From Streptomyces spinosisporus (GTDB lineage: Bacteria > Actinomycetota > Actinomycetes > Streptomycetales > Streptomycetaceae): a stretch of 64,000 nucleotides of DNA. Below, in pieces: positions 1-8,122 of this stretch. Positions within the stretch are counted from its first letter, which is position 1, and each line of letters begins with the position of its first letter. The position numbers and the translations under genes are program-made. Below the pieces are notes generated by a model. That model was not told where the DNA came from. It saw only the letters and a program-made list of their open reading frames with translations, and made no database searches. The stretch covers positions 361,181 through 425,180 of the forward strand of contig NZ_JALDAX010000007.1 in NCBI RefSeq assembly GCF_022698145.1, read 5' to 3'.

Positions 1-144
1 GCCGCAGCGGACATAGCCCGGCACCGCGCGCTGCAGGAGGGCGCGGAGGCGTTCCGCCGGTTCTTCTCCGCCCACGCCGACGAGTTCGCGGCCGCCTTCC
101 CCGACGACGAACCGGCGCACGCCGGCGAAGGGCGGGTCGCCTGA
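1..144 (+). CDS. C-terminal fragment of a small protein, probable antitoxin partner of the next gene
   Basis: An open frame enters from the left edge and ends in TGA at 142-144. Only 47 residues are visible. They are rich in Ala, Glu and Arg, look helical (an amphipathic stretch near RHRALQEGAEAFRRFFSAH) and end in an acidic, disordered tail. The stop lies three bases before the start of a Fic/Doc-like gene, so the two are probably cotranscribed. The small size and position fit an antitoxin, but the DNA-binding N-terminus is outside the window, so this is inferred from context only. Confidence 0.5.
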   Translation, partial: AAADIARHRALQEGAEAFRRFFSAHADEFAAAFPDDEPAHAGEGRVA

Positions 145-147
145 CCG

Positions 148-525
148 ATGGCACCCGTCATCCATATCGATGTGCCGTGGCTGCTCCAGCGCCACGAAGA
201 GGTCCTGCCCGACCAGCCGACCGTCAACGACTTCTCCGCGCTGGTCGCCGCCGTCGCCCGCCATCGCGTCGATCCGCCCCGCCTCGGGGTGAACTCCGAC
301 CCGGCCTGGCGGGCCGCCGCCCTGCTGCACACCCTCGCCCTGCTCCGGCCGCTGCCGTCGGCCAACGCCCGTTTCGCGTGCGCGACAGCCGTGGCGTACA
401 TGTTCGTCAGCGACGTCGGCATCGATCCGCCCTACGGCGCCCTCGTCGACCTCGCGCGCGATCTGATGTCCGGCAAGACCGATGTCTACGGCGCCGCCGA
501 CCGGCTGCGTTCCTGGCAGATCTGA
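148..525 (+). CDS. Fic/Doc-family toxin-like protein
   Basis: 125 residues. The all-helical layout, and the segment LLRPLPSANARFACATAVAYM where Doc/Fic proteins carry HxFx(D/N)GNxR, suggest a member of the Doc branch of Fic proteins, which modify targets such as EF-Tu. The catalytic His and most of the glycine loop are absent: PLPSANAR stands where HPFxDGNKR is expected. It may therefore be catalytically altered or inactive. It starts three bases after the preceding stop, as expected for a toxin-antitoxin pair. The family call rests on the motif position and size, not on an alignment. Confidence 0.6.
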   Translation: MAPVIHIDVPWLLQRHEEVLPDQPTVNDFSALVAAVARHRVDPPRLGVNSDPAWRAAALLHTLALLRPLPSANARFACATAVAYMFVSDVGIDPPYGALVDLARDLMSGKTDVYGAADRLRSWQI

Positions 526-550
526 GGGCCGCCGACCGAGTCGGTGCAGA

Positions 551-582
551 CCCGCCCTCCGGGGCCGCCGGCCGAGGGCGGG
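551..582 (+). terminator. Hairpin after the Fic/Doc-like gene
   Basis: Perfect 9-bp inverted repeat CCCGCCCTC (551-559) / GAGGGCGGG (574-582), with a G+C-rich 14-base loop, starting 25 bases after the toxin stop. No T-run follows, which is normal for Streptomyces terminators. Confidence 0.55.
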
Positions 583-973
583 AGGAACAAGGCCGGCGGC
601 CCGTGTGACGCAGGAGAGCCGCCGTCCTGCGCCGGGCCTCCGAGAAGGGCCGGTACCCAGTGCACTACGGGGTGGTGCGCGCCGGGAGCGTGCGCGGGGC
701 TCCGGCGCGTGCGCCCCTTTCACACGGGGCGCATGGAATGGTGAATGCTCAACCGGGCGCGCTGAGTTGCCGCTGTTTCTGACCATCTTTCAAAGAGGCT
801 GATGTTGCCCAAGTGCCTTGTTGGTCATGAGTGTCCTGTGCAAGGGTGAACCACCCGTGCGGGGGGTGTAATGGCCGGGTGCCGATCGCCCTATCGGTAA
901 CCGGGTCTCGAATGGACCTACCCGAATTCACGCCCTCCTGTGTGTCCCATGCGCGTGGGAAGGAATCCGCTCA
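583..973. other. Intergenic region, probable promoter of the ricin-domain gene
   Basis: No credible gene was found. The stretch 720-960 is less G+C-rich than its surroundings, as expected of a promoter region. A short inverted repeat CCGAT/ATCGG lies near 880-900. I could not assign a sigma-factor class. The short open frames here lack codon bias and ribosome binding sites. Confidence 0.4.
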
Positions 974-2584
974 GTGCCCACCCCCCACCCACCTCGCCCC
1001 CCTTACCCGCCGTCCGGCGGGGGCCCCGGAGAATCCGACGAGGTCCTCGCCGCTCGGCTGAGGGGCCGGCCCGACGGTGAGGTCGCCCAGACCGTCGCGC
1101 TGCTGATGGCGCGGCACTGGCAGCCCGCCCGCGAGTACGCGGCCATCTGTCTCGCCTCCTCGTCCGAGACCGCCTCCATGGCCACCTCGGCCGCCTTCCA
1201 CCAGGTCCTCGACCGGCTGGCGCTGGGCGAACCCGCGCTCGCGGTGCGGCCCCGGCTGCTGGTGGCCGTGCGCGACACGGTCCGTGTGTGGTCCGCGGAG
1301 GAACGGATATCCGGAGTTCTGCCGGAGCTGCAGAAACCGGCCGGAGGGCGCGGTATGCGGTCGGCGAAGTCCATGACGCCCGAAAACCGCAAGCTCGCCG
1401 AGCGTTCATTCCTCGGACTGCCCGGACTCTTCCGCTGTTTGCTCTGGCACCGCGAGGTCGAGGCGGAGTCCATTGCCGTTCCCGCCGCCCTGCTCGGCAT
1501 GGATACCGAGACCGCGTCGGCCGCGCTCGAACAAGCGCGTGAAAAATTCCGGGAAGGTTGTGTACAAGCGCATCGGGAACTCGCGCCGAGCAAGGAATGC
1601 CGGTTCTACAACCGTCTTCTCGACGTTCCGATGCGCCGCGGCGGAGCCCTGCTGCCCGATGTCCAGCAGCATCTGGCGGAGTGCCGCTACTGCCGTTTCG
1701 CCGCGGAACAACTGAGCCATTTCGAGGGCGGGTTGGGGCTGCTTCTCGCCGAGGCGGTACTCGGCTGGGGCGCCCGCCGCTATCTGGAGACCCGTCCCGG
1801 ACGCACCCGGCAGGGGACCCGGCCGCACGGCCACTCGCGGCACGGCGGCGCACGCTCGCGCATCCTGCCCCGGATCCCCCTGCCCGGCCGAAGACCGCCG
1901 GGCGTACTCAGGAACTCGCGGGCCCTGCTGACCGGCGTTGGCGTCGTCTCCGCCGGGCTGCTCGTGACGGTCTTCACGGCCGGTCTGTTCTCGCACGACG
2001 ACGGCGTCGACCCGGCCGCCTCCAAGACCGCGGGCGGTGTCACGGCGCCCGGCGCGGGCTCCCGCTCCGCGCCGGGTACGGCCCGACTGCCCGCCGTTCC
2101 GGGGCAGTTCAGGCTGCGCAACGCCGGGGCCGACCTGTGCCTGGACATCAGGGGCACGGCGAAGGCGGGCGCCGGGGCGGTCCTCGCGACCTGCTCGGAC
2201 GCCCTCACCCAGCAGTGGTCGTACGAGAGCGACGGACTGCTGCGCAGCCTCGCGGACGTCGCACTGTGCCTGGACTCGCACGTGGACGCGGGAGTGGTCG
2301 TCCTCGGCCGGTGCGCCGCCGCGAAGGACGAACGGAGCGACGACGTGCGCTACGACCTCACCCCGCAGGGCGAGTTGCTGCCCCGCTGGGACGACCGCCT
2401 CGCCCTCGCCCCCACCGCCGCCGAGCCCGGCGCGGACATCGTGGTCAAGGTCCGCGACGGCTCCACGTCCCAACGCTGGCCCGCCGACCCGACGACCTCC
2501 GCCAGCCCGAGCTCCCTGTCCATCACCGGAACCCGAACAGCCCCACAGGTGCGGCCTGCCGGGCTGTCGGGGTCGGTTCGCTGA
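974..2584 (+). CDS. Membrane protein: sigma-like/zinc-finger cytoplasmic part fused to an extracellular ricin B lectin
   Basis: 536 residues, GTG start with an AGGA-type ribosome site about 9 bases upstream. The order is: a Pro-rich N-terminus; a helical region (about 20-220) resembling sigma-70 region 2/4-like proteins; a putative zinc-binding HLAECRYCRF (about 233-242), as in anti-sigma zinc fingers; a basic linker; one membrane helix (about 316-338); and a ricin-type beta-trefoil (about 376-500) with the characteristic LCLDIRG. I infer that the lectin faces outward and the sigma/zinc-finger part is cytoplasmic. The carbohydrate ligand and signalling target are unknown. Streptomyces carry many such RICIN proteins. 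It is convergent with the dehydrogenase that ends 35 bases downstream. Confidence 0.75.
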   Translation: MPTPHPPRPPYPPSGGGPGESDEVLAARLRGRPDGEVAQTVALLMARHWQPAREYAAICLASSSETASMATSAAFHQVLDRLALGEPALAVRPRLLVAVRDTVRVWSAEERISGVLPELQKPAGGRGMRSAKSMTPENRKLAERSFLGLPGLFRCLLWHREVEAESIAVPAALLGMDTETASAALEQAREKFREGCVQAHRELAPSKECRFYNRLLDVPMRRGGALLPDVQQHLAECRYCRFAAEQLSHFEGGLGLLLAEAVLGWGARRYLETRPGRTRQGTRPHGHSRHGGARSRILPRIPLPGRRPPGVLRNSRALLTGVGVVSAGLLVTVFTAGLFSHDDGVDPAASKTAGGVTAPGAGSRSAPGTARLPAVPGQFRLRNAGADLCLDIRGTAKAGAGAVLATCSDALTQQWSYESDGLLRSLADVALCLDSHVDAGVVVLGRCAAAKDERSDDVRYDLTPQGELLPRWDDRLALAPTAAEPGADIVVKVRDGSTSQRWPADPTTSASPSSLSITGTRTAPQVRPAGLSGSVR

Positions 2585-2619
2585 ACGCGGTGAGTTCAGC
2601 GTCGGATACCTGAGCGCGG

Positions 2620-3600
2620 TCAGCTCACGACATCCTTGGGGGGCTCGCCCGTCAGGAAGGCGGTGACGTTCTGTACGGCCGCCAGGGCGATGCGGACGAG
2701 GGTCTCGCGGGTGACGCCGCCGACGTGCGGGGAGAGCACCACGTTCGGGGACCGCAGCAACCGCAGGGCCGGGGTGGGTGGTTCGGGGTCGAAGACGTCG
2801 ATGCCCGCGCCGGCCAGGGCGCCCTTCTCCAGTGCGTCCGCGAGGGCGTCCTGGTCGATGAGGGCGCCCCGCGCGGTGTTGATGACGAAGGCGGAGGGCT
2901 TGAGGAGCGCGAGGCGCTCGGCGTCGAGGAGGTGCCGGGTCTCGTCGGTGAGGGGCGCGTGCAGGGACACGTAGTCGGCGGTGCGCAGCAGCTCGTCGAG
3001 CGGGACGTGGCGGGCCCCGCCCAGCCGGGCCTCCGTGTCCTCGGGCAGTCTGCGGCGGCCGGCGTAGACGACGTTCATGTCGAACGCGACCGCGCGGCGG
3101 GCCACTTGCTGCCCGATGTTGCCGAGCCCGACGATGCCCAGCGTCTTGCCGGACAGCTCGGTCAGGGAGCGCTGCAGGCGGGGGAGTGCCCAGTCGGCCT
3201 CGACGAGCGCGGTGTGCGCCGGGACCAGCTGCTTGGCGAGCGCGAGCATCAGGGCGAAGGTCTGCTCGGCGACGTTCTGCGCCTCGGCGCCGCTGGAGCC
3301 GATGTTGGCCACCCGTACCCCGCGGGCGCGCGCGGTCTCCAGGTCGACGTAGTCGAAGCCGTGGCTCGCACACTGCACGAGCTCCAAGTCCGGTGCGGCG
3401 GCGAGGTGTTCGGCGCTCACCGGAGCGAGGCCGGTGATGATCACATGCGCGCCGCGCAGGGCCGCCGGGTCCTCGTCGGTCGCCTCGACCACGGTGACGT
3501 TCGCCTCGCCGGGGAAGAGCGTGGCGAGCCCGGCGCCCGCGGTACGGCCGCCGACGTGTGCGCTGATGACGGCGAGGACGTTCTTCGGGTCGGTGCTCAT
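2620..3600 (-). CDS. D-isomer-specific 2-hydroxyacid dehydrogenase
   Basis: 326 residues, the usual length for the family. The NAD-binding Rossmann motif GIVGLGNIGQQVARRA lies in the middle third. The catalytic set is present: Arg in NTARGALID, Glu in DVFDPEPP and His in SPHVGG. It would interconvert a 2-keto acid and a D-2-hydroxy acid using NAD(P)H in the cytoplasm. Its ATG overlaps the stop of the upstream alpha-hydroxy-acid oxidase by four bases, so the two are translationally coupled and may handle the same hydroxy/keto acid pair from opposite stereochemical sides. The substrate cannot be read from the sequence. Confidence 0.88.
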   Translation of the reverse strand: MSTDPKNVLAVISAHVGGRTAGAGLATLFPGEANVTVVEATDEDPAALRGAHVIITGLAPVSAEHLAAAPDLELVQCASHGFDYVDLETARARGVRVANIGSSGAEAQNVAEQTFALMLALAKQLVPAHTALVEADWALPRLQRSLTELSGKTLGIVGLGNIGQQVARRAVAFDMNVVYAGRRRLPEDTEARLGGARHVPLDELLRTADYVSLHAPLTDETRHLLDAERLALLKPSAFVINTARGALIDQDALADALEKGALAGAGIDVFDPEPPTPALRLLRSPNVVLSPHVGGVTRETLVRIALAAVQNVTAFLTGEPPKDVVS

Positions 3601-4766
3601 ACGGATTCCTCGATGAGGTCGGCGGGGCCGATCGTGGCGGGCGTGGCGTGCCCCGACAGGGCGAGGGTGAGGTCGAGTTCGGCCAGCAGACAGCGGATCA
3701 CATGCTCGACGCCCGCCTGTCCGTCGAGTCCGAGCCCGTACACGTACGGCCGCCCCAGCAGCACCGCCCGCGCGCCGAGCGCGAGCGCCTTGAAGACGTC
3801 GTCGCCGGTGCGCACCCCGCTGTCGAACAGAACCGTCAGCCGGTCGCCGACCGCTTCGGCCACCCTGGGCAGCGCGTCCGCGGCGGCCACGGAACCGGCC
3901 ACCTGACGGCCCCCGTGGTTGGAGACGACGACCCCGTCCATCCCGGCGTCGGCGGCGAGCCGGGCGTCGTCCGGGTGCAGGGTGCCCTTGAGGACGATCG
4001 GTCCGTCCCAGTTCTCCCGCAGGAAGGCCAGGTCCGGCCAGCTCTTGCCGGGATCGGCGAACATGCCGACGAAGTGCATCACGGCCGCGTTCGGGTCCTC
4101 GGTCACCGGCTTGGCCAGCCCCGCCCGGAAGGCCGGGTCAGAGAAGTAGTTGGCGGTTCCCACGCCGTGCAGGAACGGCAGATAGGCCTGGTCGAGGTCG
4201 CGCGGCCGCCAGGCCAGCAAGGGTGTGTCGAGCGTGACGATCAGCGCGGTGAACCCGGCCGCCTTCGCCCGGTTCAGGAAACTGCGGGCCACCTCGACGT
4301 CCTTGGGCCAGTACAGCTGGAACCAGCGCTCGCCGTCCCCCATGGCCTCGGCGACCTGCTCCATGGGCGTGCTCGACGCGGAGGACAGGACGAACGGCAC
4401 GCCCTGCGCGGCAGCGGCCCGGGCGGCGGCCGGCTCGGCGTCCGGATGCATGATCGACAGCACGCCGACGGGCGCCAGCGCGAGTGGCGCGGGCAGGGCG
4501 CGGCCCAGCACCTCCACCGACAGGTCCCGCTCGTGCACGTCCCGCAGCATGCGCGGCACGATCCGGCGCCGCTGGAGCGCCGCCCGGTTCGCGCGTGCCG
4601 TGCTGCCGTCGCCCGCACTGCCGGAGACGTAGCCGACGGGCCCGGGACCGAGCCGCTGCTCGGTCAGCTCCTCAAGTCGGGTCAGATCCGTGGGCAGCCG
4701 AGGTACGGCTCCCGTCATCCCGTTGAGATAGATCTCGTACTGGAAGTCCGCCCAGTGCTTGGCCAT
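3597..4766 (-). CDS. FMN-dependent alpha-hydroxy-acid oxidase/dehydrogenase
   Basis: 389 residues, a TIM-barrel flavoprotein of the glycolate oxidase/lactate monooxygenase/mandelate dehydrogenase family. Seen: the family signature VVSNHGGRQ with its catalytic His, the N-terminal loop GYVSGSAGDGST, QLYWPKD in the FMN region and the C-terminal FDSGVRTGDDVFKALALGA. It oxidises an L-2-hydroxy acid to the keto acid, passing electrons to oxygen or another acceptor. It has a four-base overlap with the downstream dehydrogenase and sits 122 bases behind a permease gene on the same strand, which suggests an uptake-plus-oxidation unit. Exact substrate not assignable. Confidence 0.87.
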   Translation of the reverse strand: MAKHWADFQYEIYLNGMTGAVPRLPTDLTRLEELTEQRLGPGPVGYVSGSAGDGSTARANRAALQRRRIVPRMLRDVHERDLSVEVLGRALPAPLALAPVGVLSIMHPDAEPAAARAAAAQGVPFVLSSASSTPMEQVAEAMGDGERWFQLYWPKDVEVARSFLNRAKAAGFTALIVTLDTPLLAWRPRDLDQAYLPFLHGVGTANYFSDPAFRAGLAKPVTEDPNAAVMHFVGMFADPGKSWPDLAFLRENWDGPIVLKGTLHPDDARLAADAGMDGVVVSNHGGRQVAGSVAAADALPRVAEAVGDRLTVLFDSGVRTGDDVFKALALGARAVLLGRPYVYGLGLDGQAGVEHVIRCLLAELDLTLALSGHATPATIGPADLIEESV

Positions 4767-4888
4767 GAGGAGGGTCCGCCTCTCGTCGCTGAGAACGCCG
4801 CTGCCGACCCTACCGGTGGGTACGAGACAGGGAAGCAGCCGGTCACGGCCGCCTTCCGGAGGATTCCGGCCGGTTCACCACCTTGCGG

Positions 4889-6487
4889 TCAGCTCCGCGA
4901 GCCGGCCGACCGGTCCTGCGGTGCCTCGTCGCCGGCTCCCGTTCCCGGACCGGTGATCGGCGGCACCGGCACCTCGACGGTACGGGCCAGCCGCGCCCCC
5001 TCGGGACCGTAGGCCGCCCGGGGTTCGGGGAACAGACGGAGCAGCGCCAGATACAGCACCGCGGCCACGACCAGGGAGAGCGGCAGGCTGATGTCGACGC
5101 CGTTCGCCAGGTCGCCCAGCGGTCCGACGAACTGGCCGGGGATGTTCGTGAACAGCACGCCGACGAGGGCGGAGACCCACCACGCGGTCATGCCCCGCCA
5201 GTTCCAGCCGTGCGCGAACCAGTAACGGCCGCCGCGCTGACGGCGGTTGAAGACCTGCAGGGCGTCCGGGTCGTACCAGCCGCGCCGGGTGAGGAAGCCC
5301 AGCATCATCACGACCATCCACGGCGTGGTGCAGGTGATGATCATCGTGGCGAACGTCGAGATGGACTGCACGAGATTCAGCCCGAACCGGCCGATGAAGA
5401 TGAACGCGATCGAGACCACACCGACCAGCACGGTGGCCTGCACCCGTGACAGCCGCGGGAACACCGAGGAGAAGTCGAGGCCGGTGCCGTAGAGCGCGGT
5501 CGTGCCCGTCGACATGCCGCCGATCAGGGCGAGCAGACACACCGGCAGGAAGTACCAGGCCGGGGAGATCGCCAGCAGCCCGCCCACGAAGTCGGGGGCC
5601 GCCGGATCGACGTACTTGGGGGCCTTGGCCGCGATGATGCTCGCGGTCGCCAGTCCGAAGACGAACGGCACCAGCGTCGCGATCTGCGACAGGAACGCCG
5701 CGCCGACCACCCGGCGGCGCGGGGTGCTCGCCGGGATGTAGCGCGACCAGTCGCCCAGGAACGCCCCGAACGACACCGGGTTCGACAGCACGATGAGCGC
5801 CGCGCCGATGAAGGACGGCCAGAACAGCGACTGCGTCGCCGCGTCCGCGGAGTCCGTGAAGACACCGGCGTACGACGGGTCGAAGTCACCGGCGAACGCG
5901 ATCGCGCCGAGCAGGAACAGCACCGTCGCCGAGGCCACCGCGACCTTGTTGACGAAGAGCATGAACCGGAAGCCGTAGACACACACCACGAGGACCAGAA
6001 CGGCGAACAGCGTGTACGCGACGACGTACGACGGCGTGCTGCGCTCCAGGCCGAAGAGCCGGTGCGCGCCGCCGACCAGGGCGTCGCCTGAGCTCCACAC
6101 CGAGATGGAGAAGAACGCGATCGCGGTCAGCAGCGACAGGAACGAGCCGACCACCCGTCCGTGCACGCCGAGGTGCGCGGAGGACGAGACCGCGTTGTTG
6201 GTGCCGTTGACCGGACCGAACACCGCCATCGGGCACAGGATCAGCGCGCCCGCGACCACCCCGAGGAGCGTGGCCGTGAGGCCCTGCCAGAAGGAGAGGC
6301 CGAAGAGGATCGGGAACGCGCCGAGGACACAGGTGGAGAAGGTGTTGGCGCCGCCGAAGGCGAGGCGGAAGAGATCGAGCGGGGTCGCGGTGCGGTCGGC
6401 GTCGGGGATGCGCTCGACGCCGTGGGCCTCGACCTCGGTGAGGGACGGGGGCTGGCCGGCGGGGGAGTCGGACGACTGGGAGGACAA
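4889..6487 (-). CDS. NCS1-family permease (cytosine/purine/hydantoin type)
   Basis: 532 residues with about 12 hydrophobic segments. The N-terminal pattern FRLAFGGANTFSTCVLGAF followed by a Gly-rich helix with CPMAVFGPVNG is typical of nucleobase-cation symporter 1 proteins. A hydrophilic C-terminal tail of about 40 residues (ending DEAPQDRSAGSRS) is cytoplasmic. It probably imports a nucleobase, vitamin or related small molecule with H+ or Na+. It lies upstream of the oxidase and dehydrogenase on the same strand and may share their promoter. The substrate is not predictable from sequence alone. Confidence 0.85.
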   Translation of the reverse strand: MSSQSSDSPAGQPPSLTEVEAHGVERIPDADRTATPLDLFRLAFGGANTFSTCVLGAFPILFGLSFWQGLTATLLGVVAGALILCPMAVFGPVNGTNNAVSSSAHLGVHGRVVGSFLSLLTAIAFFSISVWSSGDALVGGAHRLFGLERSTPSYVVAYTLFAVLVLVVCVYGFRFMLFVNKVAVASATVLFLLGAIAFAGDFDPSYAGVFTDSADAATQSLFWPSFIGAALIVLSNPVSFGAFLGDWSRYIPASTPRRRVVGAAFLSQIATLVPFVFGLATASIIAAKAPKYVDPAAPDFVGGLLAISPAWYFLPVCLLALIGGMSTGTTALYGTGLDFSSVFPRLSRVQATVLVGVVSIAFIFIGRFGLNLVQSISTFATMIITCTTPWMVVMMLGFLTRRGWYDPDALQVFNRRQRGGRYWFAHGWNWRGMTAWWVSALVGVLFTNIPGQFVGPLGDLANGVDISLPLSLVVAAVLYLALLRLFPEPRAAYGPEGARLARTVEVPVPPITGPGTGAGDEAPQDRSAGSRS

Positions 6488-6603
6488 GTGCGGCTCCAGC
6501 GGGGACGGGCCGGTCGGGGTGTGCCGACGCTACGACCGTGCGCAAGACCCGCACCAGAGGATGATTCATCCACCTTTCGAGATCGACATGTACGAACACT
6601 CCA

Positions 6604-7176
6604 TCAGTCGTCAGACGAGTCGTCCGCCGGGCCGTCCGGTGTGGCGTCCTGCGGTGCGGTGTCCGGGCCCTGGGCCCGCACGCGCTGGACGTGTTCGAGG
6701 GAGTCGCGCAGCTCGGTGAGCCAGTCGTCGGTGTGGCGCTGGACCAGGCGTACGCACCAGGCCAGGGCGTCGCTGCGGCTGCGCGCGACGCCGCCCGCGA
6801 TCAGGGTGTCGAGGACCTGTCGCTCGGGCTGGCGCAGCCGGGTCATCACGGGTGCGGCGACATGGGTGAACAGGGCGCGCTCCCCGCCGCACTCCACGCC
6901 CCAGGAGACCTTGCGGCGGAAGCGGTGCTCGGCCTCGCGCGCCACCTCGACGCGCGCCTGCCGGGTGCGCTCCCGGAACTCCTCGATCCGGCCCTGTGTC
7001 GCGGCCTCGCGCTCGGCGTCCGACGCGCCCTCGGCGAGCCGGGGTTCGGGGATGCGGCCGATCACGGTGATCTCCTCGCGGTCGACCGTGACCTCGGTCA
7101 ACTCCTCGAAGAGGTCCTCGGGGACGCGGCCGGCGAACCAGCCGCGCAGCTTGTCCCGCTGCTCTGAAGTAATCAT
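6604..7176 (-). CDS. Conserved-looking hypothetical protein, all-helical
   Basis: 190 residues starting at ATG MITSEQRDKLRGWFAG. The frame can be extended upstream to 7308, but the extension lacks codon bias and ribosome sites. The protein is acidic and helical with no membrane segment. The middle, EEFRERTRQARVEVAREAEH, looks coiled-coil. The C-terminal third (DTLIAGGVARSRSDALAWC) resembles ribbon-helix-helix or other small DNA-binding modules that contain GxARSRSxAL. The tail is rich in Asp and Pro. A palindrome sits directly before the start codon. I do not recognise the family; regulator or partner protein are both possible. Confidence 0.7.
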   Translation of the reverse strand: MITSEQRDKLRGWFAGRVPEDLFEELTEVTVDREEITVIGRIPEPRLAEGASDAEREAATQGRIEEFRERTRQARVEVAREAEHRFRRKVSWGVECGGERALFTHVAAPVMTRLRQPERQVLDTLIAGGVARSRSDALAWCVRLVQRHTDDWLTELRDSLEHVQRVRAQGPDTAPQDATPDGPADDSSDD

Positions 7177-7190
7177 GTAATGACGATTAC
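7177..7190 (-). promoter_or_regulatory. Palindrome directly before the hypothetical gene start
   Basis: Perfect inverted repeat GTAAT-GACG-ATTAC abutting the ATG at 7176. No Shine-Dalgarno sequence is visible for the gene. A regulator bound here would cover the start of transcription or translation. Possibly autoregulatory, which is inference. Confidence 0.45.
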
Positions 7191-7500
7191 TCGCCCGGAC
7201 CATGAACACAAGGGGGTCCGCGGGAGTCCGCCGACGGCTCAACCGGAATGTTTCAGGCCTATTAACGAAGCGCAGGAAATCGGCCAGTTGGCTGCATCGA
7301 GCGATCAAGTTCCGCTCAGTTCCGGGGTTTGCACATTCAAATTATGTGACTTCACGCCACTGATTGAACACGCAAGGTTACCGAAACGCGTGGGGTGAAG
7401 GTGTGTTTCGGCGGCGGACTCGGCAGACTCCAGCTCGCCGGTCCGGCACCGACCCGAGAGCGGTCCGGCACACCCTCGAACCAGCGGAAGGATGCACACA
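7191..7500. promoter_or_regulatory. AT-richer divergent promoter region upstream of the subtilisin inhibitor gene
   Basis: No gene seen. The region is clearly A+T-richer than its neighbours (7240-7385), as expected for a strongly regulated promoter. It contains CACAT-N7-ATGTG near 7331-7347. Two decamers match the AdpA consensus TGGCSNGWWY at nine of ten positions, both on the minus strand: TGGCCGATTT near 7276-7286 and TGGCGTGAAG near 7352-7362. SSI genes belong to the AdpA regulon in S. griseus, so these are plausible but unproven sites. Confidence 0.45.
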
Positions 7501-7935
7501 ATGCGGAACACCGCGCGCTGGGCAGCGACCCTCGCCCTCACGGCCACCGCCGTCTGCGGGCCCCTCACCGGAGCCGCACTCGCCGCCCCGGCCACTGCCC
7601 CCGCCTCCCTCTACGCCCCCTCGGCCCTGGTGCTCACCGTCGGCCACGGGGACAGCGCCGCCGCGGCGACACCGCTGCGGGCCGTCACCCTGAACTGCGC
7701 GCCCACGGCCTCCGGCACCCACCCGGCCGCCGTCTCGGCCTGTGCCGAACTGCGGGGCGTCGCCGGCGACTTCGCGGCCCTGACCGCGAGAGACGACGTG
7801 CTGTGCACCAAGCAGTACGACCCGGTGGTGGTCACGGTCGACGGCGTTTGGGAGGGCAAACGCGTCTCCTACGAGCGCACCTTCGCCAACCAGTGCGTGA
7901 AGAGCTCGTATCTGACGAGCGTCTTCTCGTTCTGA
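7501..7935 (+). CDS. Secreted Streptomyces subtilisin inhibitor (SSI family, I16), Lys at P1
   Basis: 144 residues from the ATG placed 9 bases after GGAAGG; an earlier in-frame ATG at 7492 would abut the ribosome site. A Sec signal peptide ends near AALAAPA. The mature part begins SLYAPSALVLTVGHG, the SSI signature, and ends VKSSYLTSVFSF. Four mature Cys residues match the two SSI disulfides. The reactive loop reads CTKQYDPV where classic SSI has CPMVYDPV, so P1 is Lys (residue 104). That predicts trypsin-like proteases as main targets. Such inhibitors hold back extracellular proteases during aerial growth; a streptogrisin-like protease is encoded at 21.1 kb. Confidence 0.95.
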   Translation: MRNTARWAATLALTATAVCGPLTGAALAAPATAPASLYAPSALVLTVGHGDSAAAATPLRAVTLNCAPTASGTHPAAVSACAELRGVAGDFAALTARDDVLCTKQYDPVVVTVDGVWEGKRVSYERTFANQCVKSSYLTSVFSF

Positions 7936-8030
7936 GAGACCGGGATCGCTCAATCCCCGTGAGCATCTGAAGCGGCCCGCAGGTGGGGAGTGCGAGTCCT
8001 TGGCGCGGGGCCCGGCGATCTCGTACCAGG

Positions 8031-8063
8031 ACCGGGCGGGCGGAGTGGGGCCGCCCGCCCGGT
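8031..8063. terminator. Strong hairpin between convergent genes
   Basis: Perfect 13-bp inverted repeat (8031-8043 / 8051-8063) with a 7-base loop, about 95 bases after the inhibitor stop. It probably serves the plus-strand inhibitor gene and may work in both directions. Confidence 0.8.
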
Positions 8064-8076
8064 TACTGGGTCATGT

Positions 8077-8109
8077 CCGCCCCTTCCCGGGGAGAACGGG
8101 GAGGGGCGG
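8077..8109. terminator. Second hairpin, likely terminator of the CDGSH operon
   Basis: Inverted repeat CCGCCCCT (8077-8084) / AGGGGCGG (8102-8109), extended inward to about 12 pairs through one T-G wobble, with a 9-base loop. It lies 14 bases beyond the end of the minus-strand CDGSH gene. Confidence 0.7.
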
Positions 8110-8122
8110 AAGCCGTTCCGGA

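Noticed and set aside
918..2610. Long minus-strand and alternative-frame open frames over the ricin-domain gene
   Set aside because: They are Arg/Pro/Ala-rich translations typical of high-G+C shadow frames, with no motifs or ribosome sites.
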